In this document: one piece after another, positions 6,748 to 14,684 of the stretch | How the letters are laid out: every line of letters starts with the position of its first letter | How positions within the stretch are numbered: position 1 is the stretch's first letter | Assembly: GCA_023409975.1 (NCBI GenBank) | Contig: JAEYQO010000108.1 | Span: forward strand, 1 to 15,034 | Direction: 5' to 3' | DNA: 15,034 nucleotides | Origin: Bacteroidota bacterium | GTDB lineage: Bacteria > Bacteroidota > Bacteroidia > Chitinophagales > Chitinophagaceae | Position numbers and translations under genes: made by a program | Notes under the pieces: model-generated | What the model was told of the DNA's origin: nothing | Database searches by the model: none | Seen by the model: the letters and a program-made list of their open reading frames with translations, nothing else

Positions 6748-8187
6748 ATGCATTTAAAGTACGAATCGTTTGTACGGGAACCGCTGGTTAATGGAGACAA
6801 GACTTACCATGAGGTAACAGAGGATATCGTCCGCCCGATCGAACAGAAACCCGGCCGCATGTGGTACGTCGGCTTCTTCTTTTCAGTAGCGCTACTATTG
6901 TTTGGTGTATTCTCGGTTTTCTGGGAAGTATACTACGGTATCGGCGTCTGGGGAATTAACCGCACCGTAGGATGGGGTTGGGATATCACCAACTTCGTAT
7001 GGTGGGTAGGTATCGGTCACGCGGGTACCCTGATCTCTGCAATCCTGCTGCTATTCCGCCAGGGCTGGCGTACAGGGGTGAACAGGGCCGCGGAAGCGAT
7101 GACGATCTTCGCGGTAATGTGCGCTGGTCAGTTCCCAATCTTCCACATGGGTCGTGTATGGGATGGTTTCTTCGTACTGCCTTATCCCAATACCCGTGGT
7201 CCGCTTTGGCCGAACTTCAACTCAGCACTTCTTTGGGACGTATTTGCGATCTCTACTTACTTCACGGTTTCTTTGCTGTTCTGGTATTCCGGTCTGATCC
7301 CTGACTTCGCTACCGTGCGCGACCGTGCCAAAACCAAACTTCGTAAGTTTTTGTATGGTTTCGCGTCCTTTGGCTGGACAGGTTCGGCAAAGAACTGGCA
7401 GCGTCATGAGGCTCTTTCTCTGGTTCTCGCAGGTCTTTCGACACCTCTGGTACTTTCAGTACACACGATCGTATCCTTCGACTTTGCGACTTCCGTGATT
7501 CCGGGCTGGCACACAACTATCTTCCCGCCTTACTTCGTGGCCGGTGCGATCTTCTCCGGCTTTGCGATGGTACAAACCCTGCTGATCATCTGTCGCAGGA
7601 TCATGGGCCTGGAAGATTATATTACTGTTGGCCATATCGAAGCCATGAACAAAGTAATTGTTCTTACCGGTTCTATCGTCGGCGTTGCTTACCTGACCGA
7701 GCTGTTTATCGCCTGGTACGGAGGTGTCGTTTACGAACAGGATGCCTTTAACTGGCGTATCATGGGTCCATACTGGTGGAGCTACTGGGCAATGATGACC
7801 TGTAACGTGGTATCTCCACAGTTGTTCTGGTTCAAAAAGCTTCGTCGTAACATCGTGTTCACCTTCATCATGTCGATCGTTGTGAATATCGGTATGTGGT
7901 TCGAACGCTTTGTAATCATCGTTACCTCACTCTATCGCGACTACCTGCCCAGCTCCTGGACTTACTATAGTCCTACCTGGCCGGAAGTAGGTTTCTACCT
8001 GGGTACATTCGGACTTTTCTTCACCTGCTTCTTCCTGTTTGCGAAGTACTTCCCTGTGATCGCAATTGCAGAGATCAAGTTTGTATTGAAGACTTCAGGT
8101 GAAGGCTATAAAAAGAAGATGGCTGCCATTGACGAAAAGTCAACCGAGGAGTTCGTAAAGGAACAGGCGGAGGCCCATCATCATTAA
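6748..8187 (+). CDS. actC: ACIII subunit ActC, NrfD-like menaquinol-oxidising membrane subunit
   Basis: ActC is a 479-residue integral membrane protein of the NrfD/PsrC family. In ACIII it holds the quinol-binding site near the periplasmic face and feeds electrons to ActB. About ten hydrophobic helices are visible from residue 38 to 440, after a polar N-terminus. Polar residues kept inside membrane segments include His91 (GIGHAG), His133 with Asp139 (FHMGRVWDG) and Asp164 (LLWDVF). These are candidates for quinol binding and proton transfer. The C-terminal tail is charged and ends in HHH. Position directly after actB, and the ActF paralogue further down, mark it as an ACIII subunit and not a polysulfide or nitrite reductase anchor. 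The ATG at 6748 is the only sensible start; the 78-bp gap before it contains a small hairpin. Confidence 0.95.
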   Translation: MHLKYESFVREPLVNGDKTYHEVTEDIVRPIEQKPGRMWYVGFFFSVALLLFGVFSVFWEVYYGIGVWGINRTVGWGWDITNFVWWVGIGHAGTLISAILLLFRQGWRTGVNRAAEAMTIFAVMCAGQFPIFHMGRVWDGFFVLPYPNTRGPLWPNFNSALLWDVFAISTYFTVSLLFWYSGLIPDFATVRDRAKTKLRKFLYGFASFGWTGSAKNWQRHEALSLVLAGLSTPLVLSVHTIVSFDFATSVIPGWHTTIFPPYFVAGAIFSGFAMVQTLLIICRRIMGLEDYITVGHIEAMNKVIVLTGSIVGVAYLTELFIAWYGGVVYEQDAFNWRIMGPYWWSYWAMMTCNVVSPQLFWFKKLRRNIVFTFIMSIVVNIGMWFERFVIIVTSLYRDYLPSSWTYYSPTWPEVGFYLGTFGLFFTCFFLFAKYFPVIAIAEIKFVLKTSGEGYKKKMAAIDEKSTEEFVKEQAEAHHH

Positions 8188-8195
8188 TGAATATT

Positions 8196-8209
8196 CCGGT
8201 GTATACCGG
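8196..8209 (+). other. CCGGT hairpin in the actC-actD gap
   Basis: CCGGT (8196-8200) and ACCGG (8205-8209) form a 5-bp stem with a 4-nt loop, eight nt after the actC stop and preceded by TT. It belongs to the same TTCCG-type pattern as the stems after actB and coxB. A separate 10-bp palindrome, GCCAATTGGC, lies at 8237-8246 in the same gap. Confidence 0.4.
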
Positions 8210-8276
8210 CTGAAAAAAGAATAATAAACATTAGTTGCCAATTGGCTGATTGTCAAAACAGACTAATAAAACGAAA

Positions 8277-8849
8277 ATGGCTATAAAGAAATTTGCAGTA
8301 GCATGTTACGATGATGAGGAGGTGTTGTTCCCTGCGGTTAAGAAGGTTCGCAACAGCGGATACAAGCTGCATGATGTCTACACTCCCTTTCCGGTGCACG
8401 GTCTCGACGGTGCATTGGGTCTGAAAGAAACAGACCTGCACGTAGCTGGGTTTATCTATGGTATCACAGGTACCGCTACTGCTCTGGGATTCATGAGCTG
8501 GATCTTCACCAGCGACTGGCCGATGAACTTCGGTGGTAAACCGCATTTCTCTCTGCCGGCTTTCATTCCGATCGTGTTCGAGCTTACCGTTCTCTTTGCG
8601 GCGGTAGGTATGGTTCTCACCTTCTGTTACCTGAACCAGATCATGCCGGGTGTGAAGAAACACGTGTTTCACCCACGCCAGACGGATGACCTGTTCGTAG
8701 TAGCATTGGAACTGAATGAACATGTCACCGAACAGGAAGCGATCGATTTTCTGAAATCAACTGGTGCCGTGGAAACCAATATCCAGGTTGCAGAATCAGA
8801 ATGGTGGTATGGCCGATACGATAAGGCTGAAGAATATGAAAGAGCTTAA
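8277..8849 (+). CDS. actD: ACIII subunit ActD (DUF3341 family)
   Basis: This small ACIII membrane subunit has 190 residues. A soluble N-terminal region (1-55) contains a typical DUF3341 opening, with an alpha/beta segment reading AVACYDDEE and the motif YTPFPVHGLD (35-44). Two membrane helices follow (about 56-77 and 94-118), then a soluble C-terminal domain. The protein carries no cofactor motif. In known ACIII structures ActD packs at the side of the complex and its catalytic role is unclear. The frame can be read back to a TTG at 8250, but the ATG at 8277 gives the usual MAIKKFAV start. Position between actC and actE fits the standard ACIII gene order. Confidence 0.93.
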   Translation: MAIKKFAVACYDDEEVLFPAVKKVRNSGYKLHDVYTPFPVHGLDGALGLKETDLHVAGFIYGITGTATALGFMSWIFTSDWPMNFGGKPHFSLPAFIPIVFELTVLFAAVGMVLTFCYLNQIMPGVKKHVFHPRQTDDLFVVALELNEHVTEQEAIDFLKSTGAVETNIQVAESEWWYGRYDKAEEYERA

Positions 8850-8902
8850 CGGACTATTAGAAACGCAGCCTTTGCATTTAAACGTTTGAATTCTCATTTG
8901 AT

Positions 8903-9598
8903 ATGAATAAGACCAAAAGCATTGTAATTGCAAGCCTGGTACTGGGTCTGGGGATTACTGCCTGTACCGAAAACGGCGAGAAACACCGTAGTCCAGGCAG
9001 GATCTATGCACCGGATATGACCTATTCAGTTGCCTACGATGCTTATACTCATAATCCCATCTTTGCTGATAGTCAAACCAGCCGCCTGCCGGTTGCAGGT
9101 ACCGTCGCAAGGGGTCATGAATTGCCGGATCACCTTGTAGAAGGAGATACGAATGCATACAACGCCTTCACGACACATCTCCGCTTTACAGAACAGGAGA
9201 TTCAGGAAGGTAAGAGACTTTATGATATCTACTGCGGAATCTGTCACGGAAGCAAGCTGGATGGTCAGGGACCGTTGTTCGCCAGTGGCAAGTTTGCATC
9301 TATGCCCGCCAACCTGTTGGATGGCAAGTACCTGAACATGACGGAGGGGATGATGTATGCTGCTGTGAAATTCGGAAAGAACGCCATGGGTTCCTATGCG
9401 TCTCAGTTGGACGTAAGGCAACGTTGGCAGGTGATCGCCTACATCAAGAAAGTACAATCCGAAAAGGGTGGAGCTCCATTCAGGTTCGCAGCCACCCCGG
9501 TTACACAGGATACAACAATGACCAGCGCATCAGGCAGACAACATATTTCAGATACTACAGAAGCTCAGGGTATGCCTCAGGCCAATGCCGCACATTAA
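8903..9598 (+). CDS. actE: ACIII subunit ActE, monohaem cytochrome c lipoprotein
   Basis: ActE is a periplasm-facing c-type cytochrome of 231 residues. The N-terminus is a lipoprotein signal with lipobox GITAC, so Cys21 should be acylated and anchor the protein. One haem motif, CGICH, is at 111-115, and Met162 (KNAMGSY) is the likely distal ligand, as in class I cytochromes c. The residues before the haem domain (22-95) form an extended arm (YAPDMTYS, GTVARG) typical of ActE, which wraps on neighbouring subunits. The C-terminal 40 residues are Thr/Ala/Gln-rich and probably disordered. Together with the six ActA motifs, the complex would carry seven haems c. The gap to actD is 53 bp and to actF 38 bp. 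Confidence 0.93.
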   Translation: MNKTKSIVIASLVLGLGITACTENGEKHRSPGRIYAPDMTYSVAYDAYTHNPIFADSQTSRLPVAGTVARGHELPDHLVEGDTNAYNAFTTHLRFTEQEIQEGKRLYDIYCGICHGSKLDGQGPLFASGKFASMPANLLDGKYLNMTEGMMYAAVKFGKNAMGSYASQLDVRQRWQVIAYIKKVQSEKGGAPFRFAATPVTQDTTMTSASGRQHISDTTEAQGMPQANAAH

Positions 9599-9636
9599 AG
9601 ATTTGAATTCGATAATACTACAATAAAAGTTAACCA

Positions 9637-10869
9637 ATGAACGAACGTTTCGAGATACCAGCACGCTTAAGAACGACCAGTCTCGTGCTGATATTGATTG
9701 GTATCGCTACCCTGCTTATCGGTGTGTTCACACTGGCTATGGATCATAATCCTAATCATGACATCATGCACGCTAACAGGACTCGCTTCTGGATCGTGTT
9801 GCTGCAGAACAGTGTGTTCTTCCTGCTGATTACGGTTGTGAGCATATTCGTGCAGGCTGCCGCAGCTCTTGCACACGGCGGCTGGATCGTTGCCTACAAA
9901 AGAGTACCTGAAGCCATCGGTGCCAACGTATGGATTTTTGGTGTCATCGCCGCAGTGGTATTGTTCCTGATTGTCTTTGTTTTTGATATCGATGGACACA
10001 ATCCAATCTATCACTGGCTCCATCCGGAAGGTGATACGATACTGGAAAATAAGAGTGCTTTTCTGAATAAAGGAATGTTCGTTGCAGTGACATTGTTCTC
10101 CATCGGTCTTTGGTCATTCTTCGGTCGCAAGTTCCGCTCGCTTTCCCTGGCACAGGAGAAAGCACCCCGTAACAGCACTAAGATTTATTGGAACACCATT
10201 ATCTGGTCGGCTCTCTTCCTGCTGGTTTACGCACTAACCCAGATGAGTATCACGCCGTGGATGTGGTTGATGAGCATCGATGCACACTGGTACTCGACAA
10301 TGTATAGCTGGTACAACTTCGCTAGCGCATTCGTATCAGGTATGTCTGTAATCCTTCTCTTCGTTGTCTACCTGAAAAACCAGGGTAACCTGGAACTGGT
10401 GACCAGAGAACATGTTCACGACCTCGGCAAGTTCATGTTTGCCTTCAGTATCTTCTGGACTTATGTATGGTTCGCACAGTATATGCTGATCTGGTACGGT
10501 AACATTCCTGAAGAGACAATCTACTATAAGATCCGTCAACAGGGTCCTTATAGCCTGATCTGGTATTCTGTATTCATCATCAACTTCGTATTACCGATTC
10601 TGATCCTGATGTCACGTCCAAGCAAGCGAAACTATTTCACTGTTTCCTTCATGGCCATGGTGATCATCTTCGGCCACTGGCTTGACTTCTACATCATGGC
10701 AGTGCCTGGCCCAATGGGTGCTCACTGGCATCTGAGTTGGTTCGAACTGGGTATCTTTGCAGGGTTCGCCGGTCTGTTAATGATCACTGTTGCCAAAACG
10801 CTGACACAATCGTCCCTGGTTCCAAACAACCATCCATTATTGAAAGAAGCGGTTTTGCACCAGAGCTAA
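9637..10869 (+). CDS. actF: ACIII subunit ActF, NrfD-like membrane subunit
   Basis: ActF is the second polytopic membrane subunit of ACIII, 410 residues, distantly related to ActC. About ten membrane helices can be picked out (near 13-34, 52-78, 96-118, 145-163, 188-206, 220-246, 266-288, 308-326, 336-356 and 367-389). The best family signature is the stretch at 258-292, which includes EHVHDLGKFMFAF followed by WFAQYMLIWYGN. Charged or polar residues within helices (His261, Asp262, His347, Asp350) are candidates for a proton path. Whether ActF binds quinone or pumps protons is not settled in the family. It is followed 47 bp later by coxB, so the quinol-oxidising and oxygen-reducing complexes are encoded together. 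Confidence 0.94.
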   Translation: MNERFEIPARLRTTSLVLILIGIATLLIGVFTLAMDHNPNHDIMHANRTRFWIVLLQNSVFFLLITVVSIFVQAAAALAHGGWIVAYKRVPEAIGANVWIFGVIAAVVLFLIVFVFDIDGHNPIYHWLHPEGDTILENKSAFLNKGMFVAVTLFSIGLWSFFGRKFRSLSLAQEKAPRNSTKIYWNTIIWSALFLLVYALTQMSITPWMWLMSIDAHWYSTMYSWYNFASAFVSGMSVILLFVVYLKNQGNLELVTREHVHDLGKFMFAFSIFWTYVWFAQYMLIWYGNIPEETIYYKIRQQGPYSLIWYSVFIINFVLPILILMSRPSKRNYFTVSFMAMVIIFGHWLDFYIMAVPGPMGAHWHLSWFELGIFAGFAGLLMITVAKTLTQSSLVPNNHPLLKEAVLHQS

Positions 10870-10916
10870 GATTTTAAACTGATTAACCTTAATTGTAAAT
10901 ACAAGCCTAACTGACC

Positions 10917-11960
10917 ATGTCGGGACTTTTAACGATAGCATTAATAATTCTGGTCTTCGTCATTATATACCAGATTGCTAAGGCAAGTGAGTATGCTGCC
11001 ATACTCCGGGGGAAAGAAAAAGTTGAACGCCAGACTAACCGCACCATCGCCTGGCTACTGGTGATTACTTTCCTGTTGGGGTTGTGGGGACTCTATGAGT
11101 GTCACGTTTATCTGATGGAAAAGTTTCTGCCAGTGGCAGCTTCCGATCATGGTGAACGCTATGACCAGATGTACCGGGTAACAACCATCATAACCGGTGT
11201 TGTATTCTTCATCACTCAAACGCTGCTCTTCTGGTTTGCGTTTCGTTACCAGGCAACCGGTAAACGCACAGCCTTTTTCTACGCACACAATAACAAGCTT
11301 GAGCTTGTCTGGACTACTATTCCTGCAATTGCCATGGCCTCTCTGGTAGCAATTGGCCTCCGTAGCTGGTTCATTATGACCTCGGAAGCACCGCAGGACG
11401 CGCAGGTTGTCGAGATCGTCGGAAAACAGTTCAACTGGATCATCCGCTACCCAGGTCAGGACGGTATCCTGGGAACAAGAGATTTTCGTAAGATCAATGA
11501 TGCCAATAACGTACTAGGTCTGGACTGGAACGATAAGGCAAACCTTGATGATGTTATAGCTGAGAATGGTGAAATGCATATCGTTGTAGGAAAACCTGTT
11601 AAGCTGATCATTGGTTCACGCGATGTGATCCACGACGTAGGTCTTCCGCACTTCCGGATGAAGATGGATGCCGTTCCCGGTATTATCACGACCATCTGGT
11701 TTACGCCTCTTTACACTACCAAACAGATGCGCGAGATGACAGGCAATCCCGATTTCGTTTATGAGATCGCCTGCGACCAGATGTGTGGAAACGGTCACTA
11801 TGCCATGAGGGGTACGGTAATCGTTGAAACACAACAGGAGTACGATGCCTGGCTTAAATCCCAGAAATCTTACTACGCGAATATGGCCAACCCTGCACCC
11901 GCCACACCAACAGAAGCGCAGCCGCAGCAGGATAGTGTTAATGCAATAACGATGAAGTAA
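10917..11960 (+). CDS. coxB: Cytochrome c oxidase subunit II (CuA subunit)
   Basis: Subunit II accepts electrons from cytochrome c at its CuA centre. The 347-residue protein shows CuA ligands His239 (DVIHDVGLPHF) and the cluster C286-D-Q-M-C290-G-N-G-H294-Y-A-M297. Gln288 stands where many homologues have Glu; only the main-chain carbonyl of that residue binds Cu, so the site can still form. QFNWIIRYPG (171-180) holds the conserved aromatic entry residue Trp174. Besides the two usual membrane helices (about 87-112 and 129-151), there are two more at the N-terminus (4-22 and 43-61). An insert at about 181-215 lies between the first cupredoxin strands. No CxxCH is present, so there is no fused cytochrome c and the enzyme is aa3-type. 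The tail from 325 is Pro/Ala/Gln-rich. Confidence 0.96.
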   Translation: MSGLLTIALIILVFVIIYQIAKASEYAAILRGKEKVERQTNRTIAWLLVITFLLGLWGLYECHVYLMEKFLPVAASDHGERYDQMYRVTTIITGVVFFITQTLLFWFAFRYQATGKRTAFFYAHNNKLELVWTTIPAIAMASLVAIGLRSWFIMTSEAPQDAQVVEIVGKQFNWIIRYPGQDGILGTRDFRKINDANNVLGLDWNDKANLDDVIAENGEMHIVVGKPVKLIIGSRDVIHDVGLPHFRMKMDAVPGIITTIWFTPLYTTKQMREMTGNPDFVYEIACDQMCGNGHYAMRGTVIVETQQEYDAWLKSQKSYYANMANPAPATPTEAQPQQDSVNAITMK

Positions 11961-11962
11961 TT

Positions 11963-11977
11963 TTCCGCCCGCCGGAA
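11963..11977 (+). other. TTCCG hairpin in the coxB-coxA gap
   Basis: TTCCG (11963-11967) and CGGAA (11973-11977) form a 5-bp stem with loop CCCGC, two nt after the coxB stop and 17 nt before the coxA ATG. The stem sequence is identical to that after actB. No U-run follows. Confidence 0.45.
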
Positions 11978-11994
11978 CTTAACAAAAGTGAAAA

Positions 11995-13815
11995 ATGAGC
12001 AACGACGTAATTATCCACGGTCCTAATGTAGCCCACACCCATGCAGGGCATGATGATCATCACGATCATGACCATCATAATCAGCACTTTATTACGAAGT
12101 ATATCTTCAGCATGGATCATAAGGTGATCGCCAAGCAGTTCCTGATCACAGGGATCATCTGGGCTATCATCGGCGCTTTGTTCTCTGTTTTCTTCCGCCT
12201 CCAGTTAGGTTTTCCCAACGAAACTTTTCCAATCATGGAAAAGTTCCTGGGTAAATGGGCTGAAGGTGGCAGACTGAGCCCTGAATTCTATTACGCACTG
12301 GTAACAATGCACGGTACCATTCTGGTATTCTTCGTACTAACTTCCGGCCTGAGTGGAACGTTTGCGAATCTGCTGATTCCTCTGCAGATCGGTGCCAGGG
12401 ACATGGCCTCTCCTTTTATGAACATGCTGTCCTACTGGTTCTTCTTCGCTGCCAGTGTGGTAATGTTTGTATCTCTGTTTGTACAGACCGGTCCTGCATC
12501 CGGTGGCTGGACTACCTATCCTCCTCTCAGCGCCCTGAAGGAAGCTTCTCTTGGTTCAGGGATAGGGATGGACCTGTGGCTGATCAGTATGGCATTGTTC
12601 GTGATCTCGGGACTATTGGGTAACCTGAACTACATCTCTACCATTCTGAATATGCGTACGAAGGGTATGAGCATGACTCGTATGCCATTGACTGTTTGGG
12701 CATTGCTGTTCACCGCAATTCTCGGTGCGCTGGCATTCCCCGTACTTCTTTCAGGATTTGTACTGCTGATCTTTGATCGCAACTTTGGTACTTCTTTCTA
12801 TCTCTCAGAGATCTTCATCGCCGGAAAAGCCTTACCAAACATCGGTGGTTCCGCGATTCTTTACCAACACCTGTTCTGGTTCCTGGGTCACCCTGAGGTA
12901 TATATCATTATCCTCCCGGCTATGGGTATCGCATCCGAGGTGTTAGCAACGCATAGCCGCAAGCCGATCTTCGGATATTTCGCAATGATCATCTCCATGA
13001 TTGGTATCACGGTTCTTGCCTTCCTGGTTTGGGCGCACCATATGTTCGTTTCAGGTATGAGTCCGTTCCTGGGATCAATATTCGTCCTGTTGACGCTTAT
13101 GATCGCAGTTCCTTCAGCGGTGAAGGTCTTCAACTGGCTAACGACCATCTGGCGCGGTAATCTTAGGTTGAATGTGCCAATGGTATTTAGTATCGGGTTC
13201 GTCTCCATGTTCATTTCTGGCGGTCTGACCGGTATCCACCTGGGGAACTCCGCACTCGATATTCACCTGCACGATACTTATTTTGTTGTGGCGCACTTCC
13301 ACATCGTAATGGGTGTGTCTGCATTCATGGGTATGTTCGCTGGTATCTACCACTGGTTCCCGAAGATGTTTGGAAGATTTATGAATAACACCCTCGGGTA
13401 CATTCACTTCTTCATTACGTTTATAGGAGCCTATCTGATTTTCTGGCCAATGCACTATCAGGGTGCAGCCGGTATGCCTCGTCGTTATTACGACTATACC
13501 GCCTGGGAATCATTCAAGCAGTATGAAGACCTGAACTCGTTCATAACAATTGTGGTGATCATCGTATTCTTTGCGCAGTTGTTATTCGTATTCAACTTCT
13601 TTATCAGCATCTTCAGAGGACGTAAACTGACGAATCCAAACCCCTGGGAGTCAACCTCCCTGGAATGGACTACGCCAATCAATCCTGGTCACGGAAACTG
13701 GCCTGGGGCGGTTCCTGAGGTTCATCGCTGGCCGTATGACTTTAAGGATGATGGTGAAGGGAAAGACTTTATCCCGCAAACTGTTCCGGTTAAACCGGGT
13801 GAAACAACACACTAA
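11995..13815 (+). CDS. coxA: Cytochrome c oxidase subunit I, A1-type haem-copper oxidase
   Basis: This is the catalytic subunit that reduces oxygen to water and pumps protons, 606 residues and about 12 membrane helices. All cofactor ligands are visible: haem a by His106 (MHGTI) and His436; haem a3 by His434 (VVAHFHIVMG); and CuB by His299, His348 and His349 (GHPEVY, WAHHMF), with Tyr303 as the cross-linked Tyr. Glu301 in GHPEVY marks the A1 family. Asp136 (ARDMASP) with Asn125 marks the D-channel entrance, and Lys377 (VKVFNW) the K-channel. The N-terminus before the first helix is unusually His/Asp-rich (HTHAGHDDHHDHDHHNQH, 14-31), possibly a copper-handling segment. The soluble C-terminus ends with a conserved-looking NPWEST segment. 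No subunit III or IV gene follows; a terminator closes the operon. Confidence 0.98.
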   Translation: MSNDVIIHGPNVAHTHAGHDDHHDHDHHNQHFITKYIFSMDHKVIAKQFLITGIIWAIIGALFSVFFRLQLGFPNETFPIMEKFLGKWAEGGRLSPEFYYALVTMHGTILVFFVLTSGLSGTFANLLIPLQIGARDMASPFMNMLSYWFFFAASVVMFVSLFVQTGPASGGWTTYPPLSALKEASLGSGIGMDLWLISMALFVISGLLGNLNYISTILNMRTKGMSMTRMPLTVWALLFTAILGALAFPVLLSGFVLLIFDRNFGTSFYLSEIFIAGKALPNIGGSAILYQHLFWFLGHPEVYIIILPAMGIASEVLATHSRKPIFGYFAMIISMIGITVLAFLVWAHHMFVSGMSPFLGSIFVLLTLMIAVPSAVKVFNWLTTIWRGNLRLNVPMVFSIGFVSMFISGGLTGIHLGNSALDIHLHDTYFVVAHFHIVMGVSAFMGMFAGIYHWFPKMFGRFMNNTLGYIHFFITFIGAYLIFWPMHYQGAAGMPRRYYDYTAWESFKQYEDLNSFITIVVIIVFFAQLLFVFNFFISIFRGRKLTNPNPWESTSLEWTTPINPGHGNWPGAVPEVHRWPYDFKDDGEGKDFIPQTVPVKPGETTH

Positions 13816-13832
13816 AATCTTCCATAGTTTAG

Positions 13833-13861
13833 AAAAGGCTGCCCCGAAAGGCAGCCTTTTT
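13833..13861 (+). terminator. Rho-independent terminator of the act-cox operon
   Basis: AAAAGGCTGCC (13833-13843) pairs perfectly with GGCAGCCTTTT (13850-13860) around the loop CCGAAA. A run of five T (13857-13861) completes the signal, 17 bp after the coxA stop. It is the only strong intrinsic terminator in the operon region, so the eight genes probably form one transcript. Confidence 0.92.
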
Positions 13862-13991
13862 CATTGGTAGCATACCGGAAAGGTATACTTTCAACTCCTT
13901 CGACAGGGAGCTGAACAGTCATAGTTCTAACCATTTATCGAGTATAGAGAGGGGAAATGCGGATACTGGATAGTCTGCTTTGCAAGTCAGA

Positions 13992-14609
13992 TTACCAGGG
14001 CCTGGTTTGTACTAACTGACGCCGCCAGCGAATGTATCCGGATACTGCAACGATGAAGAGAAATATCGTCAGGATGGCAGTAAAAGGAATGCCTTTATAG
14101 AACTGGAGCGGTATAGCCAGCGCATTGGATATATTTAATAGGATCCAGTTCTCCAGCCGGTGTTTTGCCAATAACCACATTCCTGCCCAGGCTGTGGCGG
14201 ACACGGCAGCATCCCATAGGGGTACATCAGAGTCCGTGAAGCCCGAAAGTGTCAGATACAATAAAGTACCTCCCAGGATTACAATCGTAAACGTAACGAT
14301 CCAGTCGCGACCACTACTCCGTTTGATCGCGCGGGCACTAAGATTTTCGTGTTTATTATTCCAGCGAAACCAGCCGTACAGGCTCATAATCAGATAGTAG
14401 CCATTGAGCCAGCTTTCTGCGTACAGCCCCGCCTCAGACATGATGAATATGAACAGTCCCGTGCTCACGATGCCTGTAGGGTAGAGCCATACGTGATTTC
14501 GATTGGCGAGCACCACGCTCACCATCCCGAAGATGACCGCGATGGCTTCCAGGGGCCCGGTCTGAAGTAATTGATCTGCTACCTGACTCAGCAATTCCTG
14601 AAGGTTCAT
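13992..14609 (-). CDS. pnuC: PnuC-family nicotinamide riboside transporter
   Basis: This 205-residue inner-membrane protein of the PnuC family takes up nicotinamide riboside, which is then phosphorylated for NAD synthesis. Family marks are LANRNHVWLYPTG (34-46), LYGWFRW (77-83) with the conserved aromatic WxxW, and ENWILLN (153-159) followed by IPLQFYKG near 166-173, all lying in or beside about seven membrane helices. The C-terminus is short and basic (RWRRQ), as usual for the family. No kinase (NadR/NrtR-type) gene is adjacent and no riboswitch is apparent in the short upstream region, so regulation cannot be inferred. The ATG at 14609 gives the normal family length. The gene converges on the act-cox operon. 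Substrate by family is nicotinamide riboside; thiamine-specific relatives (PnuT) exist and cannot be excluded from sequence alone. Confidence 0.9.
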   Translation of the reverse strand: MNLQELLSQVADQLLQTGPLEAIAVIFGMVSVVLANRNHVWLYPTGIVSTGLFIFIMSEAGLYAESWLNGYYLIMSLYGWFRWNNKHENLSARAIKRSSGRDWIVTFTIVILGGTLLYLTLSGFTDSDVPLWDAAVSATAWAGMWLLAKHRLENWILLNISNALAIPLQFYKGIPFTAILTIFLFIVAVSGYIRWRRQLVQTRPW

Positions 14610-14613
14610 GGGA

Positions 14614-14644
14614 TAAATATAGGCCGATGGGGACTCTTACACAA
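14614..14644 (-). promoter_or_regulatory. pnuC: Candidate promoter of pnuC, possibly leaderless
   Basis: On the minus strand, TTG (14644-14642) is followed after exactly 20 bp by TATATTTA (14621-14614), which matches TAnnTTTG except for the last base. Only four bases separate that box from the ATG at 14609. A transcript from here would start at or very near the start codon, so it would be leaderless or nearly so. Confidence 0.35.
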
Positions 14645-14664
14645 TCTGGTTTTCCTTAACTTTA

Positions 14665-14684
14665 ATAGTGAAAAATCCCACTAT
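14665..14684 (+). other. Hairpin overlapping the start codon of the last gene
   Basis: ATAGTG (14665-14670) and CACTAT (14679-14684) are perfect complements separated by 8 nt. The right arm includes the first two bases of the ATG at 14683. If transcription starts upstream, for example from TAACTTTA at 14657-14664 (one mismatch to TAnnTTTG), the site may be absent or at the very 5' end of the transcript. It could limit translation or act as an operator. Confidence 0.35.

Noticed and set aside
6748..8187. ActC as a polysulfide or nitrite reductase membrane anchor
   Set aside because: The full actABCDEF set surrounds it, including a second NrfD-like subunit and the aa3 oxidase genes.
10917..11960. 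CoxB as a caa3-type subunit II
   Set aside because: No CxxCH haem motif is present; the C-terminal tail is short and low-complexity.
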